From assembly GCA_003586115.2 (NCBI GenBank), contig QVOM02000023.1, positions 2,231,283 through 2,295,282 of the forward strand: a stretch of 64,000 nucleotides of DNA. Reading direction: 5' to 3'. This document shows, piece by piece, positions 1-13,480 of this stretch. The notes under the pieces are model-generated. The model searched no databases. It was not told the DNA's origin and saw only the letters and a list, made by a program, of their open reading frames with translations. The first letter of the stretch is position 1, and every line of letters starts with the position of its first letter. A program made the translations under genes and the position numbers. This stretch comes from Salvator merianae (taxonomy: Eukaryota; Chordata; Lepidosauria; Squamata; Teiidae).

Positions 1-3000
1 TATTGCTAGAATGGCCAAAGTCCGCAGATCCTTCTAGTGATGGCAAAGACTTACCATAGGAGTTTCAAGTACGAAGTCACAAGTCTCTAGTTCAGGTTTG
101 TACCTTCTGCATAGTGTGAATCCAGCACCTTTTTATTGCTCACTGCAGTTACAGAGTATGGAAGTTATTATTTTTGCCTCATTTACTGTTTAATGACTGA
201 AATGTTGTCAGCGCTTCCAATTACTTATTTAAAGCCTATTGATTTTATTTTCCCTAGACTTTTGCTGGGATGGGGGCCCTTAGCAGAATTGTATGGCACA
301 CAAATGATATCAGAACTGCCTGCATCTTGTGGTGAGTAGGCAGAAAGGCTGCAGCTTTGCCATAAGCAGAACTCAGTGTAAGACTTATTTTAGCCTGCAC
401 ACCTGGTGAAATATTAATGAAGCCTGTTTGAATATGAAAGGTCTAGTGCCCAGACATTAGGGAAGTAGCAGTGTTATCATCATAAAATTCACGATTATGA
501 TGCAGTTACCTTTCTCTGTCTCAGTAGCTGGATTTAGACTGAAGTCTGAGGTAGTGGGATAAACCTACGGTTTAGACTGAAAGTGCTGGTCATATTTCTG
601 AGTGCTTTTTTATGATATTTGTGTAATAATTAAAAAAAACAGCCCAACAACTGAAGAGCTAATTTAAAACCTTTTTCTATGAAACGCTTTTCTGCCTATA
701 GACTACTTCCAGCACAGTACAGCATTTATTATTTATATGATACAGCTTATATCTGATTTAATATTTTAATACATTAATTAAATTAGATAGGCATATTTTT
801 AGATTATGGTTCTGTTCAGCAGAGTCTGTATTATTTTGAAGTTTGCTCAGGGCACAACAACAAACCAACCTTGCCTTCTGGCTTCTTTTCACTGGCAAAG
901 GAACAGATCTTTCTAGATGCTCAATCTGTTGCAAGTGGGATCTGGGCTCTTACGTTTCTTTGGTCACCAGATTGCTGTGTAGGGTTGGACCCTGTGGGAT
1001 AAAAGAGTGCAATGAACTTGAAGCAATCTATCAAGAATTTTGTACAAACTGTAACTGGTACGGGATAGAACACATGGTTTAAACCAACTCCATCTTGTGG
1101 GAAAGGGTAAGGTATTGGGGTGATTTGCTTTTAGACTTTGATGCCAGTAATGGAAACTTAGGTGTAAGGATTGCTGGAGTTTTCCAAGCTGAGTTCTCCA
1201 TTTGAAGACATTTTGTTACCTGACTAGGTAAGATCTTAGTACAAATAGGTGGCACTATGGGAAACAGATGAATGGTGATTAGATAGATTAAGGATTTGTT
1301 CTAGTTGCCCAGAAAGAGGTTTAAAAATGTATCAACTATAGAAACGGTGCTTTAGCATCACTTGCAAACAAATTTTTGCTGAATATTGTTTTAGAGAGAA
1401 TAAGGATAAAGGCTGAATCAAAATGTTGCAGATGAGCAAAAAGGTTTTCAGTATGGAAAAGACATATCTTGTAAGGGAGAAAAAAGGTGAAGCTAGGTAA
1501 TAGGAACATGATCAGAAGAAATAAAGCCCTTTCAGCAGCCTTGAAACAAGAAGGAAGGAATTGGCGGATTTTTGCAGTTCTGAGTGCCCACGAGCAGGCC
1601 ATCAACCAGAACTAATTAGGGGACAGAATGGGATACGTTAATAATGAGGGGATGTCCTGACAGAACATTTTGCTCCACGAGCCTAGAAACAGCCCTCTTC
1701 TTCCAAATTCCTTTTAATGAAAGGGATGGGATAATTTCTGCTGTGCTGCACAGCGGATGCTTATATCACAGCAGGTACCACATGGGGCTAGCTGAAAGAT
1801 ACAGAATGTTGTATTTTTTCATGCCCTTTGGAGGACTTTTGGAGACCAGTCCTCCAAAGGCCTGTCTCTGACAAATGGAACAGGAAGACAGATGGAATTT
1901 CAGCACTGGGACCAGACTGGCGCCTTTTTATTCAGCGCATCAAATAATCCATATAGCAGAATGTATTAAAGAACTGTTAACCCTTAATAAACTCACTGGG
2001 CAAATTCTCTCCCCCCTCCCCGCCCATTATGAAGTCAGGACAGAGAAAATACTGTGTTTTATTTCTAAATACACAATATTCTTGCTTTTCCCTAGCTTCT
2101 TGATCATCTCCAAACTCTTGACATCTTCATTTACGTATTCTCATTCAGTTTATAGGATGCTCTTAGAGCATTGTAATTTGCTGTTTTATTTATCTTTTTT
2201 TAAGAACGTAAGTAATTTTATTTTAAGAGACTTCAGTAAATTTTGCTTGCATTGACTCAGCACAAATACTGAGTGTAAAGTAAAGGCTGTTCCTCTTTGT
2301 GCTGGAAAATCCCAAGACTTCAAGATAGGGACTACAATTGCTGCAACATTTTTTTCAACATAGAAACACTTTCCCTGTACTTTTTTAACTCGAATTACAA
2401 TTCGATACAAATTATCATAATAACAAAGGCACCCTGTAAACAACAATTATCAAACAAAAACAATTAATAATCTGTGGTTCGGGGTACAGACATGTTTACT
2501 TCCACCAAAACTTGTAGTGACTCATTGACTGACCCGTTGTACTTCAGTGAGTTCATGGCTAGAGCCAAGTGTTGAATCCTGAGCAGCAGTGAACGACCTT
2601 ATATTGTTGCTTGCCTAGAATAAAAGAATGACCTACTTTAAAATCTGTGGACGATGCTGACTACCTGTTCTATGTACCTGTGGAGGAACACTTTTACCTA
2701 GTTAAAGGTTTTCCCCATCCTTATACTGCAGCTTGTACAGCACCTTACGGATAAATGAATGGATGAGTTGAAGAATTACAGTGTAACTGTGTAACAGGTA
2801 ATAAAAACATCTCCAGTAGCAATTAATTGTCTGAGACCCAAGTACCAAAAGCAACAGCAGCAAATACATTATGGGAAAATAAACTACTCTTTGTGTGAGT
2901 TGTTAATGATAAAGCTGTGTGCACCCAGGAGAAGGTTCCCAGGAGACTATTGTTGATGTGGGGTCTGCCGTCTGAACCCTCAGTTAGACGGATGTCTTTA

Positions 3001-5750
3001 GGAAGCGTAAATGATGATGTCTGAATTGCGCACGGCATCCTTTCATATATATTTGAAGCAGTCTGATAGGTTCTAGCATCTAGCCCCAAAGGGGGAAATG
3101 GGTTGTGCAGGTTTTTTTCTATGCCAGGCTTGTTATGTGTGGGCATTGAGAAGTTGACGACGGGACCAGATGTAGAATAGTTTGTTCTTGGCAGAGATCA
3201 TACATAAAACAGAAATACTGCAAGATCTCCATACAAGAAGGGGGAAATAAAAGCTTCTTCCTGTTTTTTTTTAATTATTATTTGCTCTGCTGTACTCTGC
3301 ATCTCACAGGCTGTAGCTAGACTTCCCATGGACACATGGGATACCAGACTTAAGGGTTTACATTGGTTCCTTCCATTCTAAACGCACAGCTGTGTCTCCC
3401 AAGAGAGTCAGGCATTTCCAGTTCTCAGCTCTGCAGTGGCTAGTTGATGTCTGGACTGGTGACCTTCCATCAAGGTCATTGAAATGGCGTCTCCAAGCAC
3501 CAAGCAAAAGAGCAACTGAAGGATGCTTGGAAATCATGTTGTTCCAGTTTTCTTTTCTTGTACAATGATGCAAATTATATAGCCTGCAGTGTCTCCTTTT
3601 GTTTGTGATTTACTATTTATTCTGCACTAGAAACGAAATATCTTAAATCTTAGGCATAAAAAGAATAGTAGCATACCTGATGCATTTTCTCTGTGTGTAT
3701 GTGAGAGAGAGAGAGAAAGAGAAGGTGCTAAATAAAGAATAATCAGTAGTGTAATTCACATCCAGTGCTGCTAAAGGTTAAATGATTCTAAATAAGTGTA
3801 ATTTGACCTTTTAAAGGCCTCCACTCTGCAAAGCCTTTGCTCCTCTGCTGGTCCTAAAAGACACCCTGACTGTGTCTTTTGCGAAGGCTCACTTATTTCT
3901 GGCACGGTGATTAATCTGCACGCTTCATCCGAAATGTGATAGAAGTGGAGGCAAACCTAAACTGTCAGTTTCCAAAGACCAACCCCACGTTATGAAGCAC
4001 ATTATAGCATTAGTTGCATATCATTTCGATTTCCGAAAAGGCCCTGTGAAACCAGGTTCTGCCCTTTCCCAACACTTTCCGATGTCTGCAATGACACCCT
4101 CAGTCAGGGCTACGCGACTTGTGCCCTTCCATGTGCCCTTCCAGATGCTTCGGAACTACGACTCCCAGCCCCTCTGGGACTCAAGTTGAGCAACCCTTTT
4201 CCGGGTAGCCAACCTGGCAAGAAGAGTGCTTGCTCAGCACAGCTGCCTCCCTTACTAAAAGTCAGCTCCATGCAGCTATGTTAGAAATTATTCAAAGAAA
4301 ATATGATTTTTTAAACAATTACAGTAGGAAAGAGGCACTGGAGCCAACTGGGCCAACCTTCTGTTTCGTGCAGAAATCAAAACCAGTCTCCAACAGATGG
4401 CTGTCCAGCCCCTCCTGGGACACAGCTAAGGTAGACCTTAAATGTTTGCAATTCCAACACCCTGCTTAATCCAGGATTTGTCTAAACCATGGTGTCCAAA
4501 GCTTTATGCAGGGGATTGCAAAATCTGATTAGTTAAGGCCATCCCCCAGCCCTAAAAAATCCCAAACTGGCTCTTTTTCACTGGGCACAAAATAGCCAGC
4601 TAGTCATAGGCTAGAAAACCCTTCTCAAGGCTACATGTGTCCCTTGGGCAGCACTTTGGGTACTTCTCTGTCTTAAACCATTCCAAAGAGGTGACCATTG
4701 AACCCTGAGGAGGAACCCACTTCTCTTCCCTGCCTCAACCCATTGGCATGCTTCTGTCTCAAAAGACAACAGAAGGAGCCTGAGATGAGGAAACCGAGTT
4801 GTCCAGGCATCAGAGGTTCCCTCTCGCCTCACCAATGTGTTCCAAAGGCATGTAAACATGGTGTTTGGCACCAGGTTGGCCTTAGGAACTGCTGTGGTCC
4901 ATCCAAACACCTTAAGAACTCCATTCCGGATTTTCTGTCAGGGTTTCTTCCCAAGGCAAGATGGCCATTCAAGCCATTACTGAGAAAATCCAATGCGCTT
5001 CTATGGCAGAGCAGGGTTTTGAGCAAAGGATCTCCTGGTTAATGGTTCTTATGGTCTGGAAGTTTGTCCTAATCTGGGATAAGCCTATCATTGGGCAAAA
5101 CTGACTTTTTGACAGGGACCTAGGAAGCCAAAGGAGGAGAGCTCTGGAACTCAACATATGGCTGGCAATTAATGTTTGTTTATTCTTGCATTCTGCGCAT
5201 GCTTTTGATGTTAATTGGCATGATGTGAGGGGTCCATCTTTATCCTTGCCAAGCATCCTTTCCACCCTGGCTAAACCGTTGTTCCTAGTGGCATAAAAAT
5301 GCAGATAAATAAATAAAGTGTGTTTCTTTAATTGTTTAACTTTTATCTTTCCATCGAGCGTGTAAAAGGCAAGCTCCTATATTCCATGCAGTCTGATGCT
5401 CTGACAGCTGAATCAGAAATCCTTTCCCCTTGGCAGATAGTTTTAGGTGGCTCAGAGGAGCAAGACGGCTAGAGCTGACACTGGTTGAAGATCAGGTCTG
5501 CTGGTCCAGAAATCTCGTCCCCTTAGTTACTGTGCTGGTATTGATGCAGCCAGGGAATTGCCAAGAAAAGAGCAGAAGCTCAAAATCTTGGGGAGGAGAG
5601 ATGTCTGTGTCCCTTTTTCAGGACTTAGTGTTGCCTCTGAAGACATCGAGCGCTGGCTGTTGTGAATTCTCTCCAGCCGTTTGGATGCAGCTCCCTGTAC
5701 TTAGCAGTTAGTCCAGGTCAAGTCCAGATCAAGCAGTTAGTTCAGGTCAA
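1..5750. other. Intergenic, no gene recognised
   Basis: AT-rich single-copy-looking sequence. The only recognisable items are a short hairpin (1825), a MITE arm (1198) and a ZNF143-like repeat fragment (about 4130-4190). ORFs here lack known domains and codon bias. Confidence 0.6.
1825..1860. repeat. Short perfect hairpin
   Basis: 13-base arms (cctttggaggact / agtcctccaaagg) around a 10-base loop. It has no terminator-like context, and function is unknown. Confidence 0.6.
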
Positions 5751-6047
5751 GGAGGCATGGTGGCGCAGAAGGCTAAGGCACTGATCTTTCAATAGGAGGA
5801 TTGGAGTTCAAGGCCCCTGTCTGCCGTGTAGAGGGGATGAGTGCCCTCTACTGGCCTCTAGCTCCAGCCAACCTAGCTGTTCGAAAGCAAGTAATTGCAA
5901 GTAGATAAACAGGGAGCATCACATTGTGTGATGCGGAAGATAGACAGATGTAAGCCTTCAGGCGAAAAATAACCTTGTAAGCTGCTTTGAGTCAGCTTCG
6001 GCCGAGAAAAGCGGCGTATAAAAACCAAGTTCTTCTTCTTCTTCTTC
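5751..6047 (+). mobile_element. tRNA-derived SINE, full length, TTC tail
   Basis: The head carries Pol III A-box-like (tggcgcagaagg) and B-box-like (gagttcaaggc) sequences. A body and an end gcggcgtataaaaaccaag plus (TTC)n follow. The same family occurs at 53407 and 16018. The end resembles squamate Sauria-type SINE tails; exact family is unassigned. Confidence 0.8.
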
Positions 6048-6329
6048 ATTTGCACCATGATTCCAGTTTGTATGGAGCAGGTGAGCTTGCAGGATGCTGC
6101 CGTTCCTACTGTGGATCCATGCTTAGAAGAAAGCAGAGCCAGTACATAGAAAGACTGAAACGGGGCTTTCCCTTCTGCTGTGAAGATCTGTTAGGCCTTC
6201 AGAAGCAACGTTACCGTAGAAGATGCTCTTTGTGGATAATTCCGGTGAGCATAAAGGATGCGTTGCTCTTCTGTGATGCCTTCTTTTGGGTCTACAGCTG
6301 TGAGCAAAAGTGGAGGAAAGCAACAGAGA

Positions 6330-6332
<3 letters not shown>

Positions 6333-6372
<40 letters not shown>
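6333..6372. repeat. GA microsatellite
   Basis: About twenty GA units without interruption. Confidence 0.95.
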
Positions 6373-6375
<3 letters not shown>

Positions 6376-7376
6376 ACATGGTACAGAATTTAAGAAATTC
6401 TGCTTGTTGAGCAAAAAAAGCAGCGCTGCCTTTTAAATTTTAATGGAAAGGCAGGTGGAAGTTTGCCTTGCCCTCCCTTTCTCCAAGGAGTTCTTAACTC
6501 CTTAACTCCTAAAATCATAAGAAGACAGCAGCCCTGCTGAGACAGGCTTACGGCATCATGGACCTTCCTTCTCCAAGGCGCATAACCTTTCTGTATGCTG
6601 GGCACTGACTCTGTGTTCTCCTAATTTATGCTGCAGAGTGTTTGACATATGTCTTTTTTTTTTTTTTGCCCAGTGTTATACATGAAGAATAAATATCACA
6701 AAGCTGCATAATTTATTTCCGAGGAGGTTTGGTTTCAGCTGAAATGCAAGTCTCCATCTCCCAGGGCTCATATTCTGACCACTGATGATTTAAATACCTG
6801 TATAAAACATTTTTTAAACAGCGGTAGCCAAGGTAATGCTACCTTGACTCTAATTCCTGTTATTTCTGTTACCTGGTCATGCTGGTTGGTATTGATGGGA
6901 TCTGGTGTCCAAAACACCTACATTAACCCAAAAATCATTAATCAGGATCACGTTCTTCAAGCATTCCTTGTGAACCGTATCTGTCCACTGTCATTGCTAT
7001 CTCATTTCTAGCCAATGTTTCTCTTGAAAACAACTGAATTAACTAAACACAATATCTTTTACAATACGTCAGAGCTACACAACATGCAAATTAATAAATG
7101 CACGAGAAAGATCAATAAGATGACAGGTTATATTGTTTTACTGTGCGAACTATAAAAGCAGCAGAGTAAGAAACAGCGTTTCATACGTTAAAAGCGAACA
7201 GGATTTCCTAGATAAATTCAGCAGTTGGTTGTACCGTTGGCACCAGCCCGTCCAAGCAAGCTTATAATCATCCAATTGGCTTCATGCAATGCTGGAACAG
7301 AGCACAAGGCTTCGCAAAATCTCAAAAACCCCTCTCCCATGAGACCTTGGCAGCTGCCAGACCTTTCTGAGCTGAC

Positions 7377-7508
7377 TTTCCATTTGCAGACATTTTGCTA
7401 CCTGACTTGGTACCATCTTCAATGCAAAGAGTCACTTGCAGTCAGCGATGCACACCTTAGCTCTGAAGACGTTACCTAGTAGGGTAGGAAAACGTCTGCA
7501 AATGGAAA
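7377..7508. repeat. Inverted repeat, probable MITE
   Basis: Arms 7377-7402 and 7483-7508 match at 24 of 26 bases in inverted orientation (tttccatttgcagac core), separated by 80 bases. A similar single arm occurs near 1198-1228. Confidence 0.6.
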
Positions 7509-8415
7509 ATGGCTTGGAGAATTCTGAAAACCCAGCGCAGCAATCCTACAGATATTTGCCACCCTAATAACAGTAGCTTTAGGGCTTTAAAGGCTCAAGT
7601 TACCTATTTAAAGTGCTTCTCTCACCTTTAAGGCTTATGCAGCTAATGTAGCTGGAAGGTAAATTTTTGGGGGTCCTATAACAGTTTGGCGGCCATACTG
7701 TTGTGCCAGTTCAAGTTCTAGACTGTCCTTTAAGGCATCACTGCAGTGGTAAACTGCATAGCTGGCAAAAAAATAAAAAAAATCCATCTCCTGCGGTCTC
7801 CTGTGCATTTGTACAATGCAACAAGTTGAGGAACACCCCTCAGCTGAGCCTTTCTGTCTTTTTTACAGTATTATTCTTTAAATTTATTTATGGCTTCTTT
7901 AAAGAAACTCAGGGCAATTTCCAAAAAGGTGCAGTGCACAATTTCAAAAGCCAAGTTACAGGAAATGAAAAAACACAAGTCTCACAGTGCAGAGGGGAAA
8001 ACACCTTAAGAACCAAGGGGAAAAACGTATCGACTTCAGATAAACGAGGAGAGCATCCTTAAGTATTCGTTCTTCAATACCACCATTGTATTCTTAGGGG
8101 AAGAGATAAGGCTCTTAGGGAAAGAGATAAGCCGTATCATCTGAACAAAGTTAGATCTGAAGCCAGGTGAGTTTTTTGGGGGAAGAGGTTTTCAGGGACT
8201 GTTTAGCCCAATTCACCCAGCACCAGAAACAAGCAGCTAAATTTGCTACTGCCACATCCTAAGCTACTGGGTAGCCTTTCTCAGCGATTTACAGTGGTGA
8301 CAGAGTAAATGTTTCATGGCATCAGCGTTGTTAGCACAGGTTGAGCCATATGCCCTCTGACCAAACACTCCAATACTATCCATCTATGCTTTGGCATGAG
8401 AGTCATGATACCCAA

Positions 8416-8834
8416 TATGGTAACTGCAGCCAGAACTGTATATGCTCAGAAGTGGAAAGGGGAGATAATACCAACGGTGGGTGACTGGATAGTTAAAATG
8501 ATGGAGCTTGCCAAGATGGATAAATTGACAAATCTTTTGAGAAATAAGACGGTTGATAGGTTTTACAGAAACTGGAAACCCTTTATTGACTTTCTGCAAG
8601 AGCTGGACAATGGACTTGTGATTCTTGGATTTGAAGAGTGATGAAGAAAGAAGAATTTTGGTGAAGAAAAAGAAGGAAGGAGAACAGGACGGGGAGGAAC
8701 ATGAAGTATAGAAGAAACTGTCAATGAAGGAGGAAGTTGATAATAATAGTGATATAAGAATGTAATGTAGAATGTAATTTTATATATTTGAAATATAATA
8801 ACAATAAAACATTAAAAAAAGAGAGAGAGAGAGA
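8416..8834 (+). mobile_element. 5'-truncated L1 LINE with perfect target-site duplication
   Basis: The ORF through 8641 reads WKGEIIPTVGDWIVKMMELA...WKPFIDFLQEL, the C-terminal end of L1 ORF2. A 3'UTR, AATAAA and a short A/GA tail follow. An identical 18-base target-site duplication (gagtcatgatacccaa core) lies at 8398-8415 and 8835-8852. The still-open ORF and perfect duplication indicate a recent insertion. Confidence 0.85.
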
Positions 8835-9151
8835 GAGAGTCATGATACCCAAGCAAATGACTCATCCATTCAGCACAGGAAAATGAGGTTGGTAGGAAGC
8901 AGAAGTCTTGAGAGGACATAGAGTGATTCAAGAGCTGGTAATTGTTGACTGTTTTGAGCAGAGGTATATTAGAATGGGAGGAACAGTGCTATCCCATTTG
9001 TAAGCCAGGCATCAGGTGTCTTACTGAAAGCCACACACAGTATGAATGAAGCAGGGAGTATTTTAAGAGGCAGTTTTGAATGTTCAGTGATGAGTGAAAC
9101 GCATCAGGTTGATAGCTCTGTGATGCTAATTGTTATATAAATTCTGTAGAG

Positions 9152-9218
9152 CCTTCCTTCCTTCCTTCCTTCCTTCCTTCCTTGCTTCCTTCCTTCCTTC
9201 CTTCCTTCCTTCCTTCCT
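9152..9218. repeat. TTCC microsatellite
   Basis: Tetranucleotide run with one ttgc interruption at 9183. Confidence 0.95.
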
Positions 9219-9330
9219 ATTATTAGTTCACCTATACCTGAAGGAAGAAGAGGAGCTTTGACTGTGTTTTGTAGATGGTTTAGCGAGTGTAGTACTGTCC
9301 TTGTGCAAAGGGCTGCACAATCCTCTCCTT

Positions 9331-9556
9331 AGGGACCAGACACACTTAAATTTTAATCCAGGTTCAGTCCACTTTCAGACTGAGAGAACACATCAGTGAA
9401 GTAATAAGACGTTTTCTTTCGGCATTACCTAACTCAGAAAATCCACCTTTGGGTTAGATAATGTGGAAAGAAAATGATTAGTCACTTGGCTGATGTGGTT
9501 CTTTCAGTCTGAAAGAGGACTGAAGCTGGATTAAAACTTAGGTGTGAATGGGCCCT
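9331..9556. mobile_element. Second foldback MITE family, copy A
   Basis: About 226 bp, palindromic along most of its length. Outer arms contain ttttaatcca and tggattaaaact, inner arms the mirror of gttagataatgtggaaag. It is repeated at 14629. No transposase coding and no clear target-site duplication. Confidence 0.65.
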
Positions 9557-10469
9557 CAGAAGTAGATTCCCAAACCCACATCCCTCCCCAGATAATGGGT
9601 TTCCATGCCTGTAGTCCTGGTATTGGAGCAAATTCCTGGAATGGCAGGAAGTGAGACAAGTAGGTCCCTTTTGCCCTTTGGAACACCACAGCAGTGAGCA
9701 TCTGAAAAACTAACCAGGACCTGCATCATCTAACAGGTCGGTGTGATATAACGCTTTGCTGCAGCAGGCCAGGATTTTGTATATTCTCCAGCCTGAGCTC
9801 TGCTTCTGAAGGCAAACAGTGAATAATTTCAGTAGGTTTGGGCATGGGCTTACTTTTCCCCCTTGCTTCCTTTCCTGAATGAAAGTCCTTAGCCAGGGCA
9901 GGTTTCTCAGTAAGTCTTCAAGTAAGCGCTTGGGGTTCCCAAATAAAAACCCAGAACCAAAGCCCAGACTCTGTGGATCTGTCATCTTCTGTGCACACAT
10001 GCTATGAGTGGTGTTTATATTCTGCCTGTCCTCCAAAGAAATTAGGCTCAGAGGCAGTGACAGGACCACTTTCGCCCAGTGCATGCTTTGCCACTAGGTG
10101 CACCAGTGTTGTGTTCCTACTGTGTCTGGGAGAATGGGGATAGGTGGCCAAGAGGAGAAGCAAATACCTAGACAGCCTTCAACAAACCCCCTTAAAATTG
10201 ACAAAGCAGCCCTTTTACAAGTGCATCTCAGGGCATAGTAAATTCTCAATCGTGGGAGCAATGTACTTCATTTCATCTTTAGTTCTCTTGGCTTTGCCTG
10301 CCCACTCTTACTGCCTTTAGCTGAAACTCTCTTAAACTTGCTTCAACAGCTCCATCACCCCAATCACAAAACAAAAAATGGGCCATTTGATACTTGCTTC
10401 TTGCTTCCACTCCATTGTCCTAAGGAGACATGGCTTTAGGCAGACAACCCAAGGAAAACAGGAAGCCGC

Positions 10470-10522
10470 CCATAGTCTTCGGAGAGGGGCGGCATATAAG
10501 TCCAATAAATAAATAAATAAAG
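10470..10522 (+). mobile_element. SINE 3' end with AAAT tail
   Basis: gccgcccatagtcttcggag...ggcggcatataag followed by (AAAT)n, a typical reptilian SINE/LINE shared 3' end. Only the end is recognisable. Confidence 0.55.
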
Positions 10523-11995
10523 TAATTAGCAGTCTAGTTTCCTCCAAAGGACATAATGACATGGTACTAGTTACTAGATCTTTGCACCAAGAATAGCAGG
10601 AAGAAATCTTTGCTGAGAAACTGGTATCTATGAGATAAAAGTGAGCAGATTGCTGAACAAAGAGCCCTTCCAGAGTTAGCATGCCATATAATTTTGTGTA
10701 TCTTTTACCCCTAACGAATGGAACACAACTTAAGGGATTCATCAAGATAATAATAATAAAACCATCAAAAATTCAATAACTGAAAAACATAAAAGCTACC
10801 AGGAAGTAGCAGTTAATGGTGGGATTTCAACTAGCAGCTGAGCTGAAAAATCAGATGTGACATTAAATGCGTGAACAGAATTAATGCTCATGTTTTTGTT
10901 ATGTAAGGAAGAACACTGAGAAGCCTGAAGAATCTCAGAACCATGGAGTGGTATAGTACGGAGTTGGGAGTTTTGTTTCCTCGGTTCTCCCTTTTCCTTC
11001 ACCAGCTGACCAAACTCCTCCTAGAAGCTATTCTCATGCCAAGAGAACCCTCCATTGGCATCAGATGACCATTTAAATGCTCAAAGCTCTGTGTGAGAGA
11101 GTGGGAGTTAACAGAACCCTGCTACCAGCCCCCACACTCCTGTGGCTTTTGACTTTGTAAAAATCTTGTGTGTTAATGGCATTCACATCAAGCTTGGCTG
11201 ACTCTGGCAGAAGAAAAAACTCATTGAGGGCATGTTCCAACACAGCATTTAATTAGTTTTCAGACCATCTTCAGTTCCTGCGGGCCCGACACAATCTTGC
11301 CTTTCCGTAGTTTTCCTGAACTGAAGTGGTGAAATCCGACTACTTTGCATTCGGATTTAATGAGTTCTCAGCCCGTTCCAGATCACTGGCCTGCTTTACT
11401 TTGCGATGTGAGAATGTGGAAAGAGACTATTTGGGAGGGACCGTACTTCTTTGGGGGCATGCAGATGGAGGGCTCCCCATTTCCTGCCGTCCAATGACAG
11501 ACTTTGTTGTGGGTGCTGTACTTGGGACAGTGGGCACTGCGGCCAGAAGAGGTCGGAAGACTCCTTTATCCACCCTTCCACCACTGCCAGGAGGAAAGAA
11601 AGCCGTCCCCCATTTTCGTTTGCCAATCCGCAGTCCTTCCTCCTTCTTTATCCCCCATTCAGCACTGCCAGGAAGAAATTAAAGGTTTCCTCCACTTCTG
11701 CCTGCTGATTAAACCAAAAAATGGAACCTCCACATGTTCTCCCCTCTTCACGGATCTCTCCCTGCTTTTGCGCTACTCTTAAATTGCGCAGTTGCGCAAA
11801 AGTGCAATTGCAAAGGAGCGGAAATTGCGACCTGCCCTTTAAAAAGCTTTATTGTGTGGTAGATGTGGAATGGAAATTCTGTAGATACAGGCTGGAGGGG
11901 GAGAAGGAGCAAATGGCGAATGACTAGTAATGCTGCCAAGCGAATCCATTTTCGGAGACAGCAGGGGGGGACATATGGAGGGTGGAGCTTCACTT

Positions 11996-12044
11996 GCCCG
12001 CCCCTGTGACGTCAAGATTTGAACGTTGGGACTGCAGCCAATCA
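11996..12044. promoter_or_regulatory. GC-box + CRE + CCAAT cluster
   Basis: Within about 50 bases lie gcccgcccc (GC box), the full palindromic CRE TGACGTCA (12007-12014) and CCAATCA (12038-12044). The spacing resembles a compact TATA-less promoter. No adjoining coding exon is recognised on either strand. In mammals STRBP lies upstream of CRB2 and is transcribed away from it, so a STRBP 5' exon is one possibility. Confidence 0.35.
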
Positions 12045-13132
12045 CGGACTGCCCAGGGAGGGGAATCTGGTGAGGGGTGGAGGCAGAAAAAGTATGGTTT
12101 CCCCATGCCAAGCACAGGAAACATCAGTGTGAGAATGAGCAAGTCCCAATTGAGTCCGTGTTAAAATGCAAATGTGGGAACAATCGGAAGACAAACTCAG
12201 TCTTCATACTCTTCTGATACGGATTAAATTTACAATGCTGAATCATGTCCTGAGAGAGCTGTTCCTTGGAGGTTTCCTAAAGCACTTGTCTCAAGTACAG
12301 CATTTCCCATCACATGGCAGTCAGTTCCACAATTCATTTACAAGTCCTGAACTCAACCTTTCCTTTACAGAAGTTCCAGAATTTGCCAGCTTCCTGTGTT
12401 TGTCATGGAAGACAGGGAGAACTCCATCTTTCAAATTGTGCTCTTGAAAAACATTCATTATCTTATCTCCTTTCATCTCACTTTCTATATATTTCTCTCC
12501 TTGAAATAAACAATCTCAGTCTTTTGAAGGAGCACTTAATATGAAAGTCTCCCTGTGCCTTAATCATCTTCATTGCCCTCTCTGTACTTTCTCTAGCCCA
12601 GCAACAGTTCTAATATATCCATGCACATATCTTTAAACGCATCTGAAAGGTTGAAGTCATTTCACTGAAGAATAATTTTAGCTTGCACCGGAGCAAAATC
12701 AGGGGGTATTGAAAAGCTAAACGGTAAGTGTTGGTTCAGGACAACACAGTTCTATGCATGACTGATGGTTGCTCAAATGTTAGTTCTAAATTTAATGTGG
12801 GAGCCTGCAAAAAATACAACTACTATAGCATGCACACATATATGCTCATACTTATATAAACCATTTCCTCTATTTTCAGCCTTGTATTTTTTTTTTTCCT
12901 TGTGTATACAAATGTCACTGTAAGTGTAAATGTGAGGTATCAACAGATTCATGAAAAACCCAGGGATTATTGAAGGAGGAGCCCCCCGCCCCAAATCAGT
13001 TGGAGGGCAGAAGAGTACTCTTTTCCATAATTGATAGATCACATGTGAATAGGTGTCCATATGGAATATTTTGTCTAATTCTGCCCAATTTTAAGATGGA
13101 AATTAGTAAAGTCATTTCTTTTTATATTCCTA

Positions 13133-13345
13133 TGCCACACTATTGTTGTTGCTGGGTACCACTGAGTGATGATCAACTCTTGGTTGACTGCGTGGGGTAC
13201 TTACTTGGGCAGTTTTCTTGGAAGGGATACAGGAAGTAGTTTGCCATTGCCTGTTTCTGGGCAGAGGCTGGAGATCAAACTGGCATCCCCCTGCTGTCCA
13301 GGCAGTTTGCTCTACCACTGACCTACAGCCTCTCCCAGACTCCAT
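13133..13345 (-). mobile_element. Degenerate tRNA-derived SINE
   Basis: Antisense of the aggcaatggcaaactac body and a gagatcaaactgg B-box remnant. A second similar unit follows directly. Confidence 0.5.
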
Positions 13346-13480
13346 GGGGCATTTCTACGCAGTTTTCTTGGCAGAGATACAGAAGTAGTTTGCCATTGCC
13401 TACTTCTGGGGAGAGGCTGGGAATCGAACTGGGAACTATCTGCTTTCCAGGCAATTAGCTCTACCAGCCACTCTCATCCT
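13346..13480 (-). mobile_element. Degenerate tRNA-derived SINE, second unit
   Basis: Repeats gcagttttcttggcagagat...tttgccattgcc, with a gggaatcgaactggg B-box in antisense. Tandem with the previous unit. Confidence 0.5.

Larger units (their letters stand above)
6048..8397. other. Intergenic, no gene recognised
   Basis: Contains the GA repeat, a poly-T run near 6653 and the 7377 inverted repeat. No coding or RNA gene seen. Confidence 0.6.
8853..13132. other. Intergenic, repeats and one promoter-like cluster
   Basis: Between the listed MITE, microsatellite and SINE end there is no recognised gene. The 11.3-12.1 kb part is GC-richer and carries the CRE/CCAAT cluster. Confidence 0.55.

Noticed and set aside
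5751..5830. tRNA gene
   Set aside because: A/B-box-like sequences belong to a SINE head; no intact cloverleaf and the family repeats.
5987..6436. 149-residue ORF
   Set aside because: Made of SINE end plus the GA repeat (RERERE run).
9152..9218. CRISPR-like array
   Set aside because: Simple tetranucleotide microsatellite without spacers, in eukaryotic DNA.
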